Shown one piece after another: positions 43,068 to 54,453 of a stretch of 64,000 nucleotides of DNA. The number at the start of each line of letters is the position of its first letter. The stretch's first letter is position 1. Location: NCBI GenBank assembly GCA_948567375.1, contig OX419759.1, positions 3,511,303-3,575,302 on the forward strand. The letters run 5' to 3'. The notes below the pieces were generated by a model that saw only the letters and a list, made by a program, of their open reading frames with translations, was not told the DNA's origin and ran no database searches. The position numbers and the translations under genes were made by a program. The stretch comes from Lunularia cruciata. Taxonomy: Eukaryota > Streptophyta > Marchantiopsida > Lunulariales > Lunulariaceae.

Positions 43068-46000
43068 GGAGAGGACCTAGGAGTTATGGAAACTATCCAT
43101 ATAGAGGAGGCCAACCAGCCAACAATTTCAATGATAGAAATTGTTTTGGTTGTGGAGGAAGAGGCCATATCCAAAGGAATTGCCCAAATTCCACTTACCA
43201 TGGAGGAAGGGGTTATGAGGGAGCCAATAGAGGGAAAGAGGGAGGTAGTGAAACCCAAGTGGCTCCTAATCCCAACAAAGGTAAGGGGATAGCATCCATA
43301 GATGTGGTTGAGAGCAAGTATGAGAAGGGAGAGTGCTCAAACTCCAAGGGTCTTAATTTGGAGCTTTTGGCACAAGAGAAGAAGAGAGCTCGTTTTGCAG
43401 AGGATGTTCACTCTTCTCAAGGATTTACTTCAAGCAAGGATACTCCTATGTCTACTAGGAGCACTCGCACCTCAACACCATCAACAACAAAGACTCCAAG
43501 GAAGAAGTTGGGGATGGAGGACTTCTTGATCTCAAAGCAACAATGGAACTACAATGTGTTGGAGGATGTTGGTAGTCACAAGGCTAACATCACAGTGGGC
43601 CAATTAATTGCTTTGAACCCTACCTTGAGAAAGGAGCTTAGAGGTGGTTTGAGTTCTACAAGGAGAAAAAAGAAGAAGAAGGCAAAAGTTCCAGTATCAA
43701 TGGGGGTGGTGGATGCCAAGCCAGCACCATGGGAGGCTTGTGAATATGCCTCCAAGATTGATGTGAGAGTGAATGGTCACAACATCAAGGATGCATTGGT
43801 TGATGGAGGATCAGCAGTGAATGCCATGTCAGAAAGGTTGATGAAGAAGTTGGGTATGATACCCTCAAGACCTTCAACATTTGTGGTGAGCATGGCAAAC
43901 AAGCAACAAGTTCGACCAGTAGGAGTGATGGATAAGGTGGTAGTTTCAGTTATGGGAGTCCAAAATCTCATGACTTTCCAAGTCTTGAAGGATTCAAGCT
44001 ATGACTTACTTCTTGGGAGGCCATGGTTGAGAGCAGCACGCACAACTGATCGATGGCACAAAGGGTACTTAAGGATTGGGCCATCAAACCATAGAGTCAC
44101 TGTTCCTGTGACTAACACCACCAACACTTCACATTCAGATACCCCATCTTCTGATTATTGGGAATCAGATTCTGAAGGAGGAGCTTCAGGTGTGGACACA
44201 AGCATGGAAGAGGAGACTTCCACGGAGGAGGATGAATCTGAATCTGATTCAGATGTGTATCCTTTATGTGCTATGGATTTTGCACCTAAGCCAGAGGTTT
44301 TGAAGGACCCAGATAAATCACCATTGACACTTGAGGAGGTAGAGAGAAGGTTATCTACCCTCAAGTATGGCCCAAATGTTACCAAGGAGGAGAAGGTGAG
44401 ATTTGAGGAGATTTTCCGCAAGTTCATCCATGTGTTTGCTTTTAGTTACAAGGATTTGAAGGAAGTCACCTTGGAGGAGCACAAGATAGAGGTGGAGTCA
44501 CATGCAAGACCAATCCGCCAAAAGCAACGTCGCATTAGCCCACCAATATCTTTGGTTGTGAAGGAGGAGATTGATAAGCTCAAGGAGGCTGGATTTATCT
44601 TTGAGGTGGAGAATTCAGAATGGGTGTCTCCAATTGTCATTGTGAAGAAAAAGAATGGCAAGCTTCGGGTATGTGTGGATTACAAGAAGCTCAATGCTGT
44701 TACCAAGAAGGACTACTACCCATTGCCATTCATTGATGAGATCTTGGAGGAGGTTGCAGGTCATGAGAGGTACAGTTTTGGAGATGGTTATAGTGGATAT
44801 AACCAAATCAAGATTGCACCAGAGCATCAACAACTCACCACATTCACCACACCTTGGGGAACTTACGCTTTCAAGGTCATGCCTTTTGGGCTTTGCAATG
44901 CTCCAGCCACATTCCAACGGTTCATGAACAAGGTATTTGAACCTTTCATTGGGAAATTTGTGAGAGATTTCATTGATGACTTTTGTGTCTATGGGAGCAA
45001 GGAGGAGCACTTTGAGCACCTAATCAAAGTCTTGCAATGCTTGGATGAGGCAAATGCATCACTCAACCCAGAGAAGTGCATTTTTGGATGTGAAGAAGGT
45101 CTACTTTTGGGGCACATCATCTCCAAGGATGGAATAGCAGTTGATCCTAAGAAGGTGAGGAAAATCTCAGACCTTCCATTCCCTTCAAGCTTGACAAAGT
45201 TACGCCAATTCTTGGGAATGGTTGGGTACTATAGGAGGTTCATCTTCTCATTTTCCAACAAGGCTTATGCATTGACCATCTACATGAAGAAGGGTGTAGA
45301 TTACATGGTGATTTTGGAAGACAAGGAGGCTCTCAAAGCTTTTGAGGAGCTCAAGCAATCCCTTGTTGTAGCTCCAATTCTTGCTAAACCTGATTGGAGT
45401 AAGCCTTTCATCCTCTACACTGATGCTTCTAATGTAGCTATAGGATGCACTCTTAGTCAATTAGACCAAGATGGGCATGATCATCCAATAGCTTATGCTA
45501 GTAGGCAGATGGTTTCAGCAGAGAAGAACTACTCTGTCACAGAGAGAGAAGGGTTGGCAGTGATCTTTGGTCTCAAGAAGTTTAGACACTACTTGATTGG
45601 AGGGAAAGCCACAATTGTCACGGATCACAAGGCTTTGAAGTACATCTTCAACAAGCCTAATGTTGAAGGGAGACTAGCAAGGTGGATGATACTCTTGTCT
45701 GAGTATGACTACACAATTGAGGATAGGCCAGGAACGAAACATGCAAATGCTGATTTGTTATCTAGAGCCTATGATCATGATGGAGATGAGCCAGTAGATG
45801 ATTCCTTCCCGGATGAGGAGCTCATGACAATCTCAGTCACTCAAGAGATTCCAATGGAGTACAAGGAGATTGTGGATTTTGTGACAAGAGGTAACTATCC
45901 AGAAGGGATGCATGCTAGGGAGAGGAAGGCCCTTGCAGCAAGATCTAGACCTTACACAATGGTGGAGGATATTCTTTTTCACCAAGGAGCAGATGGTCTA

Positions 46001-47125
46001 CTTCGAAGAGCAGTGGGTAAGGAAGAGTCTATCCTACTCATAAAGGAGTTTCATGAAGGTTTAGTATGTGGAGGACACTTTGCAGGAAAGGTGACTGCTT
46101 TCAAGATTCTAGATGCAGGTTACCATTGGAGAGGGATTTTCAAGGATTGTCTTGATTATTGCAAAACTTGTCATGTTTGTCAAGCTTTTGCTAGAAAGTC
46201 TACATCCACTCCACCACTTAGATCAATTCCATTGCTAGGACCTTTTGAGAAGTGGGGAATTGATTTTGTAGGACCTCTCAATAGAACCCCAAGGAACAAT
46301 CGGTACATTGTGGTAGTTACTGATTACCTTACCAAGTGGGTTGAGGCTAGACCATTGAGGGACAAGAATGAAGATGAAGTGGGTAGATTTCTTTATGAAC
46401 GCATTATCACTAGGTTTGGATGCCCTTTGGAGTTGGTTTCTGATAGAGGAGGAGAGTTTACAGGAAGCATTACTACAGCCATGCTACGACATTTCTCTAT
46501 CACACATAGAGTAACTACATCCTATAAGCCAAATTCCAATGGCTTGGCAGAGAGAACCAATCAGACCTTGTGCATGATGTTGGCCAAAGATGCAGAAATG
46601 GAGGGGGCTAAACATCATTGGGACAAGAGGATTCATGCAGTTTTGTGGGAGTATAGGACAACCATGAAGACTTCCACTGGATATTCTCCATTCCAATTGG
46701 TGTATGGTATTGAGTCTACCTTACCTATTCACTTTGATCTTCCTACCTTCCAAAGCATTCATAGGAGATTGAAGAAAGCACAAGGAAGTGATGCAGGGAA
46801 GTCAAGGAAGGATCAACTCATGGAGTTGGAAGAGGCAAGAGCAGTTGCTATGGTTCGAGTGGAGCAAGCCCAAAGGAAACAAAAGGAGAGCTATGACAAG
46901 AGGCAAGGCAAGAAGAAGGTGGAGCCTTTCAAAGAAGTTGATTGGGTAATGTTGTTTGATTCCATTCGATTCAAGAGAGTGCAAAAGAAGTTTTTGCCTA
47001 AGTACTTTGGACCTTTCATAGTAGAGAAGGTGTGGGGCAATTACACCTATGATCTCAAGGAGTTGGGAGGAAGACACTTTGATAGGATTAACCATGATAA
47101 GTTGAAGATGTACCATAGAAGGTAG
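43037..47125 (+). CDS. Pol polyprotein (protease, RT, RNase H, integrase)
   Basis: 1362 residues, fully open. A CCHC knuckle CFGCGGRGHIQRNC lies at residues 36-49. Protease has ALVDGGSAVNAM (Asp256, with D-G-G for D-S/T-G). An acidic linker (about 375-420) precedes RT with RVCVDYKKLNAVT, GYNQIKIAPEHQ, MPFGLCNAPATFQRFM and the catalytic FIDDFCVYG (645-653), Phe replacing Tyr. RNase H: LYTDASNVAIG (about 795) and TDHKALKYIF. Integrase: HHCC with CKTCHVC, then Asp in WGIDFVGPL (about 1072), Asp in SDRGGEF (about 1135), Glu in GLAERTNQ (about 1170). No chromodomain follows. The FxDDFxVYG form recalls Athila-type elements. Translation would need -1 slippage from gag or an internal start; the pol frame stays open upstream of its ATG. 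Confidence 0.93.
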   Translation: MEKREVDQNVGRGPRSYGNYPYRGGQPANNFNDRNCFGCGGRGHIQRNCPNSTYHGGRGYEGANRGKEGGSETQVAPNPNKGKGIASIDVVESKYEKGECSNSKGLNLELLAQEKKRARFAEDVHSSQGFTSSKDTPMSTRSTRTSTPSTTKTPRKKLGMEDFLISKQQWNYNVLEDVGSHKANITVGQLIALNPTLRKELRGGLSSTRRKKKKKAKVPVSMGVVDAKPAPWEACEYASKIDVRVNGHNIKDALVDGGSAVNAMSERLMKKLGMIPSRPSTFVVSMANKQQVRPVGVMDKVVVSVMGVQNLMTFQVLKDSSYDLLLGRPWLRAARTTDRWHKGYLRIGPSNHRVTVPVTNTTNTSHSDTPSSDYWESDSEGGASGVDTSMEEETSTEEDESESDSDVYPLCAMDFAPKPEVLKDPDKSPLTLEEVERRLSTLKYGPNVTKEEKVRFEEIFRKFIHVFAFSYKDLKEVTLEEHKIEVESHARPIRQKQRRISPPISLVVKEEIDKLKEAGFIFEVENSEWVSPIVIVKKKNGKLRVCVDYKKLNAVTKKDYYPLPFIDEILEEVAGHERYSFGDGYSGYNQIKIAPEHQQLTTFTTPWGTYAFKVMPFGLCNAPATFQRFMNKVFEPFIGKFVRDFIDDFCVYGSKEEHFEHLIKVLQCLDEANASLNPEKCIFGCEEGLLLGHIISKDGIAVDPKKVRKISDLPFPSSLTKLRQFLGMVGYYRRFIFSFSNKAYALTIYMKKGVDYMVILEDKEALKAFEELKQSLVVAPILAKPDWSKPFILYTDASNVAIGCTLSQLDQDGHDHPIAYASRQMVSAEKNYSVTEREGLAVIFGLKKFRHYLIGGKATIVTDHKALKYIFNKPNVEGRLARWMILLSEYDYTIEDRPGTKHANADLLSRAYDHDGDEPVDDSFPDEELMTISVTQEIPMEYKEIVDFVTRGNYPEGMHARERKALAARSRPYTMVEDILFHQGADGLLRRAVGKEESILLIKEFHEGLVCGGHFAGKVTAFKILDAGYHWRGIFKDCLDYCKTCHVCQAFARKSTSTPPLRSIPLLGPFEKWGIDFVGPLNRTPRNNRYIVVVTDYLTKWVEARPLRDKNEDEVGRFLYERIITRFGCPLELVSDRGGEFTGSITTAMLRHFSITHRVTTSYKPNSNGLAERTNQTLCMMLAKDAEMEGAKHHWDKRIHAVLWEYRTTMKTSTGYSPFQLVYGIESTLPIHFDLPTFQSIHRRLKKAQGSDAGKSRKDQLMELEEARAVAMVRVEQAQRKQKESYDKRQGKKKVEPFKEVDWVMLFDSIRFKRVQKKFLPKYFGPFIVEKVWGNYTYDLKELGGRHFDRINHDKLKMYHRR

Positions 47126-47162
47126 AGAGACCTTCACTTTGAGGACAAAGTGAAAACTTAGT

Positions 47163-47173
47163 CCGGGGGTAAA
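47163..47173 (+). other. Polypurine tract of the Ty3 element
   Basis: CCGGGGGTAAA lies directly before the 3' LTR, the expected plus-strand priming site, although short and interrupted by one T. Confidence 0.5.
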
Positions 47174-47852
47174 TGTAACACCCATTTGTGCATGTGTGTG
47201 GTATTGTGATATTTAGCTTGGTATTACAAGTACTTAAGAGATATTATTTATATAGAGATAAAGGATGGTTCTATATTAGTCATGGTTAGCTAAAGTTAGT
47301 CATAGCTAAGATAGATGGGACCTTACTTTAGAGGAAGTAGAAAAGATGAGCACCACTATTTTGGATTTTAGTGTGTTGACTTGGTATTATTCCTAGGTGT
47401 TTGGCTTTGGGGAAAGAGTTGAGAACTCTTGGGCCCGCAAGCCTTTTTGTTTTGGATTCTTCTTTAGTCCAAGGATAGCCCATGTGAAGGAATCCTTGCT
47501 TTAGTGGTTGGGTCAAGATAAGGGGAATATGCCCATGTGAATGGATATTCCTTTCTACTTTTTGACTTTACTTGACTTTTAGTCTAGTAACTTGAGTTAC
47601 TACGGTAATTAGTAACTTTGGTACGTAACTATTTCACAAGTATATAAACAAGGAGTGAGGAGGTACTCATTATCCTTTCATTTGCAACTATCTCTCTCTC
47701 ATTGAGTTCTCTAGTGAGCAATGTCTTGAGTCTTGGAGTGTTAGCCTTGGAGGAGTATGATGGAGTTGGGGTTCCTTGCCTTCTTAGTCCATGGTGCGCT
47801 ACCATAATAGCCATCAGAGGTTCATCCTGAGTGAGAGACAGGCCGGCTCACA
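47174..47852 (+). repeat. 3' LTR of the intact Ty3 element
   Basis: 679 bp, apparently identical to 40051-40729, followed by GTCG (47853-47856), the right target duplication, and by the rest of the split LINE tail. Confidence 0.9.
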
Positions 47853-47875
47853 GTCGCCTTCTTTCTCTTTTATTG

Positions 47876-50800
47876 GATGTAAGGTGAACATTCCACTATA
47901 TCATCTTCTTTTACCACAATAGAGAAAAACAATGACATTACTTGTATTTGGTCTCAATATTCAACTAACAAGTACATCCCAAGTAGTCTAGTTATATTTA
48001 TCATCTAGCTCATACACTGTTAATAGTTAAAAGATTTCAATGATTATATAACAAGGATATTGTGATTTAAAGGAGTAGAATTGCAACCATATTTTTTAAG
48101 TGAGAACTCAAGATTTAGGTCTCATCTAATCAAGGATATCAGCTATTAAAGTAGTTGATCACAACTTCTTTTAAAGTTAAACATAGACTTCTAGGTGAAG
48201 TCAAAAGTGACTTGTGAATAAAGTTTAGCATAGTTTTTGAAGACTTGTGGATGAGATCTTTGATTAGTAAGTGACTTGTGAATAGACTAGATAATGGATT
48301 ACTATCAACTCTAAATCTTCACAAAAATTGATTAGACAATAAAGAGGAAAAATAAACATGTACAATTCTAGTTACCAACTACTTGTATTTGGTCTCAATA
48401 TTCAACTAGACATCCCAAGTAGTCTAGTTACATTTATCATTTGATCATTTTAGCTTAAATCTTTAATACATTTGAGTAATAAAAAATACTATCTGATGTA
48501 TGGCTTCACCATTGGGTATGAATACTTTGAATATCCTTTGCCCCCGTTCAAAATTTCTGTATCATTAAGTTTAAGAGAAATTTGAGATGGCAATACTTTT
48601 GAGATGCAATGTTTTAAGTAGTTATGTGTGCAGAGGGAGTTTACCTTCAAGTAGTCATGACTGATAGGACTTAACTGGACTAATATTTCATGCTTCATGG
48701 GTGCAGTAGATTGGAGTTGCTACTTTTGTAGTTGATTCAAAGAGACTTACTTCTATATGGAAACCATTTTGTGAATAAAATGTGACTTGGTACTTGTGTA
48801 GCTTACTTGAAAAGACTTACTATTATATGGCGTCATTTTGCACATAGTTACAAACATTTTTTATGGTAATTAAAGGTGCATAGTAATCTTTGGACAGCAG
48901 CCTCAATAACATTTACAATGAATTTATCTTGGGTTTTGAAAGAGGCAGTACATAGAAGCAATAATGAAACAAAATGTCCTTTAATTCACAAATCTTTGTA
49001 ACTTCTTGATGGTCTACCAAGGTTATTAGATGGAATGATCTCCAGAAGAGATCCAACACACACAATTTCACCTACAAATTTCCATAGATTTTCTAAGGCA
49101 TTCTCCAAAGATGCCTTGATGTTGTTGCTATGATTCCTCACCTCTTTCCAAAGTGCACCTTTTTCTTTCAACTTACTTAGTTTTATCTGAAGGAGTGAAG
49201 AAATAGTTGGTCAACAAGGAAGAAGGGAGGCTTATTATTTTTTTCCTTCCACCTCAATGGGAAATATACCTTCAAGGGGAAAGATGGCATAGAAGGAATG
49301 TGCAGCGGGAGAACCAATAGCAATGGATCTAGATGATGAGCATGGGACATGGCTCTAAACAAAGAAGTCTTTTAGTCAAGGAAAGCATCGGCAAGGAAAC
49401 CTTTACCTAGGAGATCTTCATCTTGGAAAGAGACCTTTGCCTTGGGATGATCTTTGCCCAAAAAATTCATTTGGCCTGGAAGCCCTTCCGTCTGAAAGTC
49501 AATGAGTAAATGTGGTGCCAACAAATCAAGAACTACAATTGATGACTACTTGATTGTACTAACTACTCCATGTGCAAGAAGTGACCACTCACCAAGGGGC
49601 ACTCCTACCAAATGTTCATAATGGTGGGGCCATCACCTTAAATATCCTTATTGGGCTTAGATCCTTTTTACTTCTTGTAAAGTTAACAAACACAAGACCA
49701 GTTAGATTTCCTCACTCTTGGTGAGAAGTTCCAACGCATAGGAATTTGAATTGTGAGTGTGTGAGTGTGTGCCTATGTGAGATGGATTGAGAAGTGTGAG
49801 TGGGTTGGGAAGAATGGGAAGACCAAAAGCAAAGGAAGATGAGAAGAGCACTTGAAGTTATACTCAAGTCCCCAAGATTGATTAAATGGGAATTGCACTA
49901 TATATGAATTAGTTTGTAGCAAGGAGTTGGAGTTCTTGCTGTGGAATTGGGAGTTAAGTGACCATGCAATGTTGCATGAGATCAAGGGAAATCATGATCT
50001 GGGGGTGGAGACCTTGAGAAGGAACCTCTTTGCCCAAACAGAGGAACATTAGCAAAGAATGCTTGAACCTAGGAATTCTCCCCAAAATGCAGTTACTTTA
50101 GATAGTACTTGGACTCACCCTGAACTGACTCTAGAAGCAAAGTTCAAGGCAACATTCCATGATTACAAGACCAAAAATGATTGATTTATCCCTAGAATTA
50201 AAGATATTTCTAAAAAGATCTTGGTAGAATCAGTAATGAAGTTGTTCAACTCTAAACAAACAACTTACTTGAATAATAGCCAAACAATCTTCTTTGAGCA
50301 CTTCAAACAAGGAAGACTTGTCAACTGGGCGGCAATGTTCTAGGCAAGGGAAAGGGAGCTTATAGGAAACATGAACAAAGAAGGAGGGGTGACTTTTGTA
50401 TCTCCCTTTGTCATCCATTCTTACTTGAGATGGATTTGTTGACCCTAGGTAAGAATAAGAAGTATCCCAATCACTTCTTCCCTACATGACATTTTGAGGA
50501 GCCTCACAAAAGAGCAATGATGGTGCAAAAGTATGCAAAGTTAGATGAAGAATTTACCCACATAGGGAAGTACATCATGGTGAAGGAAGCTTACAAGGCA
50601 TTGAGCTTCAAGTAGTAGAGGCAGTAGGAAATTGCAACAGAACCTATGACCATGAAGAGACCTTCTAGGCCAAAGGTGATGGCTATAAAGAGGACAATGA
50701 GGACCCTCATGGAGGAAGAAGTAGAGGACAAAGGTAGCATTGGACCATGACTAGACCCTACACCCACCGCCAATGAGCAATCATTCATTAGGATTGTCAT

Positions 50801-51500
50801 TTCTTTGGACAAGGAGGTAACCAAGGACCAAGATGGAGAAGTACAATCAACTTTGGCCCAAACTCCTCTAAGGACAAACAACTATCTTCCAGCAAAAGAA
50901 AGAATGCCTGTTGTAGGAATATTTGATAGAGAAGCTAAACCTTATAACCCCACAAAGACCATAGTTTAGAGCTTGAGGATGGCAAGTTTCCTTTGTTCCC
51001 AACCATGGGAAACGAAGAATTACAAGAAGAGAGAGTACAAAGGGAAGAAGAAGTACTTGATGCAGAATAATGGCAAAAGACATTGGCTCTTGCCAGACCA
51101 AGGGAGAACTTTGGGCCAAAGGTGAACTTCAGCCAGAAGGTGAGCTTTGAGATGAGGGATCATCCAAGATCCAAGCCTCCGCATTGTTGTGGGAGGACAA
51201 ACCTACAGACTTTGTTGAGATTGACAAAGAGAGTGAACATTTGGCCTTGTTAAGAATGGTAAAGGAAGTTAGCTCAAGTAGGAGAGATGTTGCCTCAGTA
51301 TTCATGGTGCCAATTTCCAAATTGGTCATGCACATAGTAGGCTTGGTGCTGGAGTTGATGGAACATCTTCTTCCCATGTAGAAAGAATGTCATGGGAAGG
51401 TTATGGATTATGTTACCCTTCTCAATCATCTCCACCAATTAGCACAAGGAGTGGTGCAAGAATGAACATACACATGGGATGAATGGGCAAAAGTTTGTGC
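47876..51500. other. Decayed repeat DNA, no intact gene
   Basis: Fragments of plus-strand coding sequence without long frames (for example TIFFEHFKQGRLVNWAAMF at about 50275 and VISLDKEVTKDQDGEV at about 50798) suggest one old mobile-element ORF that continues into the coiled coil at 51514. A CTTTGGCCTGGAA-like phrase recurs in diverged form near 49380-49500, 51100 and 52860-52960. Confidence 0.35.
47941..48441. repeat. Direct repeat pair, about 440 apart
   Basis: CTTGTATTTGGTCTCAATAT through AGTCTAGTTA(T/C)ATTTATCAT occurs at 47941-48006 and 48382-48441, the second with a six-base deletion. Confidence 0.75.
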
Positions 51501-51513
51501 TCAATGCCTAGAG

Positions 51514-51753
51514 ATGGAGAAAAGAAGTAATGACTTGGTGCAAGAGGCAACCAAGCTTAGGGAAGAAGGAGCAGACCTAAAGAAGAAGGTGCAGGAGGAG
51601 AAAGATCTTAAGGAAGAAGAAGCATGCCGTAAGACACAGCTTGAGGAAAAGGTAAAAGCCCAAGTGGAAGAAATTGATGCACTAAAAGGAGAAGCTGACA
51701 AGGTTAAGGCATCCTTCAATGCAATAGAAGAATTACATCAAGAGGAGCTATGA
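51514..51753 (+). pseudogene. Coiled-coil ORF relic
   Basis: 79 codons of almost pure coiled coil, rich in Glu, Lys, Leu and Ala with heptad spacing (ATKLREEGADLKKKV, LEEKVKAQVEEIDALKGEA). It is framed by stops, and the same style continues in another frame to about 51880 (ENIKKKEEECEKD). An upstream frame (51184-51381) may be an earlier piece. It resembles coiled-coil Gag-like proteins of plant elements, but no diagnostic motif is present, so the family is open. Confidence 0.4.
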
Positions 51754-54229
51754 GTGGCCAATTTGTAGGTAAAGAAGCTTGTAGAGAACATCAAGAAGAA
51801 GGAGGAAGAATGTGAGAAGGATCAAGTAGCCATTTAGGAAGAGATCTAAGCTAAGATGAAGGAAATTCCTTGGAGAAGTTGAAGGCTCAAGACTTGAGAT
51901 CCCAAGCGCACTCTCTAATTATAAAGGTATGTAAAAATGTGCACCTACAATAGCTAGTTGATCAACTACTCAAGGACACCTCAAAGAAACTAAAGGAGTC
52001 CACACAAAGACATTATTGGACTAGATCATAAGATATGAAGAGAGAATAGATTTGTTAATTAAGATCTGAAAGGGTGAATGTAGTTCGTGGCAATAGATTT
52101 AGGACAAAGATATTCTAACTAGAAGGAAAAATGCAGAAATATGTTTAAGTATTGAATGCTCCTTTGGCTTAGAACTATCTTTGGCCCTGGAAGGTTTTCA
52201 TTATAGAAGATCTATAGCCTGACATAATCTATAGACTACACAACAATTTTCTAGCAAAAGATTTTGGAATTATAATTACATCTAGGGTAAACTATAAGTA
52301 TTAGTTGTGATTGGCAGCAAATGTGCAATCACTTCTTAATTGCACTTAGGATAAGATCAATAGGTAGGATTAGTAATAAATAAAGTAGGTATGATTAGAA
52401 TATTTCCAGTACTCCTTAGCCACTGATCATCTTCATTGAGAGTAGAAAAACTATATATATGGGTTGCAACACAAAGAAACTATTTCCACTTCTTTCATAA
52501 TTGAATTATTTAGCTTAAGTATTTCTTTAAGTATTTTGTGTTGAATTTCTTGCACTTACATCTTTAGTTGTATGCTTGGTCAAGTAGAGGTGAGGAATCT
52601 TGTAGTAGGAGTGTATGTGTTTGAGTACCTACTTAGGAAATTTTCTCTAAATCAAGGAAATTACCCTTGACATTCTGAATGAGCAAGTCAATGTGAGGAA
52701 AGGTTCTAGGAATGATGGAACATTGAGAGAACCACAGAATAGAAAATTGATTATCTACTTGGGAGCCAAGTAGATAATCAATTTTGGATCTTTTGGGATT
52801 GTGGTTCTAGGAAGGGAGGTATGTAGTTAGCAACATGTCAGGGGGAAAGAATGTTCAGCCTGAAAGCTGACCTTTGGGGTGAAATAACCTTTGACAAGGG
52901 ATTAATCTTTGGGGTAAAGAGGCTCTTCTAAGGGAAGATGCATTTGGCATGAAGCAAACCACCACCATCAAGAGCTTATTAGTTTAGCTCTTTCATGAGA
53001 GCAGTTGCTAAATTCTGTTTGTTGTAGAATGGCATAATGGGTGTCTCTACCCTCTTCTGGGAGTGTTTTTTGCCCAACAGGTTAAACAGGCAAGAATTGA
53101 CAACTTATGCTATTGTGACATTTCATCTTCATTTCTAGTCAATTCCAAACCGTAACCTCAAGGGAGTGACCCATTTGTATTGATTCTACTATTAGTACAT
53201 TGACTTTTTGTTGTCACAATTGCTTATATCAAAAAAGATAAGTATAGTAGATGATTGGAAAATATGATCCCTTTCCAATGATTTGAACTCACTATCACTT
53301 AAGAAAGGACTTGAGAAGGTCATCTCCCGTATCAAAGCACAAATTTAATGGACACCTGATATAGAGCTATTTTTATTCAGCACACAAACTTGTTGAGAGA
53401 AATCTGCCTATCTTGGTTGACTCTAGGTAGGTCATCATGGTTGATATGTGCACAAAATCATGCATCTCTTATTTCATCATTGACTTTAAACACACATTTG
53501 AAGACAAAACACAATGGTCCAAATTACCATCTCAACACTCCAAATGCTAAGAGTCAAAAGTTGAGATCCAGCATGCATGGCTTCACCTACAGCTTTGAAT
53601 AGATTTTTGAAGCCCTTCTCCAAAGAACCCTCAAACATGTGTTTACCTTTACATAACTTTTTGACTTTTCAATATCAACATACCAAAAGTTCTTCCATTC
53701 AAGAATTTTTTTTTCTGAGAAAATGAGAAATATCAAATAGTAGGAATAATACAGTAATACACAAATTTTTGACTTTGGAATATCAACATACCAAAATTTC
53801 TTCCACTCAAGAAAAAAAAATTTCCTGAGGAAAATGGGAAGTAAAAATATTGGAGCTCAAAAATTAAATAAAGAGCTAGTCATTAGAAAGAAAAGTGAAA
53901 ATTGATACATTTTATGATTATAGAGAAATAGTTAAAAAAACTATCTTTCTTGAGAGCTAGCCATTAGCAATCCAAGGATGATATTTCGATATTCACTGCC
54001 ATTGGTCCAAGAGAAAATCTTGTCAATCTATGAAGATGGTGGACGCACATGCAGTGAATGAGAAATATATAGGGAAGATTATTGAATTTGGAACCAGAAG
54101 TTGAATTGAACAGCACCAGAAATTAAAGAACCAAGCCTGAATTTTTGACACACAAAACCCTTCGTAGAAAAATTACCTCCCTTATTAATTCACATGGGCT
54201 TCCTGAATTGAGATTGAGACTCATGTAAT
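51754..54229. other. Repeat-like DNA with an LTR-promoter-like stretch
   Basis: A TATA-like ACTATATATATGGG at about 52450, followed by a T-rich leader, resembles an LTR promoter for the relic upstream, but no second copy was found. A duplicated ACTTTTTGACTTT...CATACCAAAA(A/G)TTCTTCCA phrase occurs near 53658 and 53764. No gene recognised. Confidence 0.3.
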
Positions 54230-54453
54230 ACACTTCCTCCATGCTCGTTTCTCGGCAATGACAATAGCAGCTGCTCACACAAAGTCTTTGTCTTACAATT
54301 CTACCGTAACCTTCTCTCGCACATAAGGACTTTGTTGAGACTCCCAGAGTACACTTCCTCCACGCTCGTTCATCAACAACTTCTACCATAAAGTCCCTCA
54401 TGCAAAGTCCCCATCTTACATTCTATTGAAGACTTCTCCCGCACCAAAGGACT
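54230..54453. repeat. Diverged tandem repeat, period about 121
   Basis: Two units (54230-54331 and 54351-54453) both run from ACACTTCCTCCA(T/C)GCTCGTT to CTTCTC(T/C)CGCAC...AAGGACT. They are diverged in the middle. Confidence 0.7.

Larger units (their letters stand above)
40051..47852 (+). mobile_element. Intact Ty3/gypsy retrotransposon
   Basis: A 7.8-kb element with 679-bp LTRs (40051-40729 and 47174-47852) in which I see no difference by eye, TG...CA ends and a GTCG target duplication (40047-40050, 47853-47856). Inside are a primer site next to the 5' LTR, an extra zinc-knuckle ORF, gag, and a long open pol in -1 frame with protease, RT, RNase H and integrase but no chromodomain. Nothing in the coding part looks broken. 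Identical LTRs imply a very recent insertion. Confidence 0.92.

Noticed and set aside
54230-54453. CRISPR-like array
   Set aside because: Only two diverged units of about 121 bp without spacer structure; a simple tandem duplication in eukaryotic DNA.
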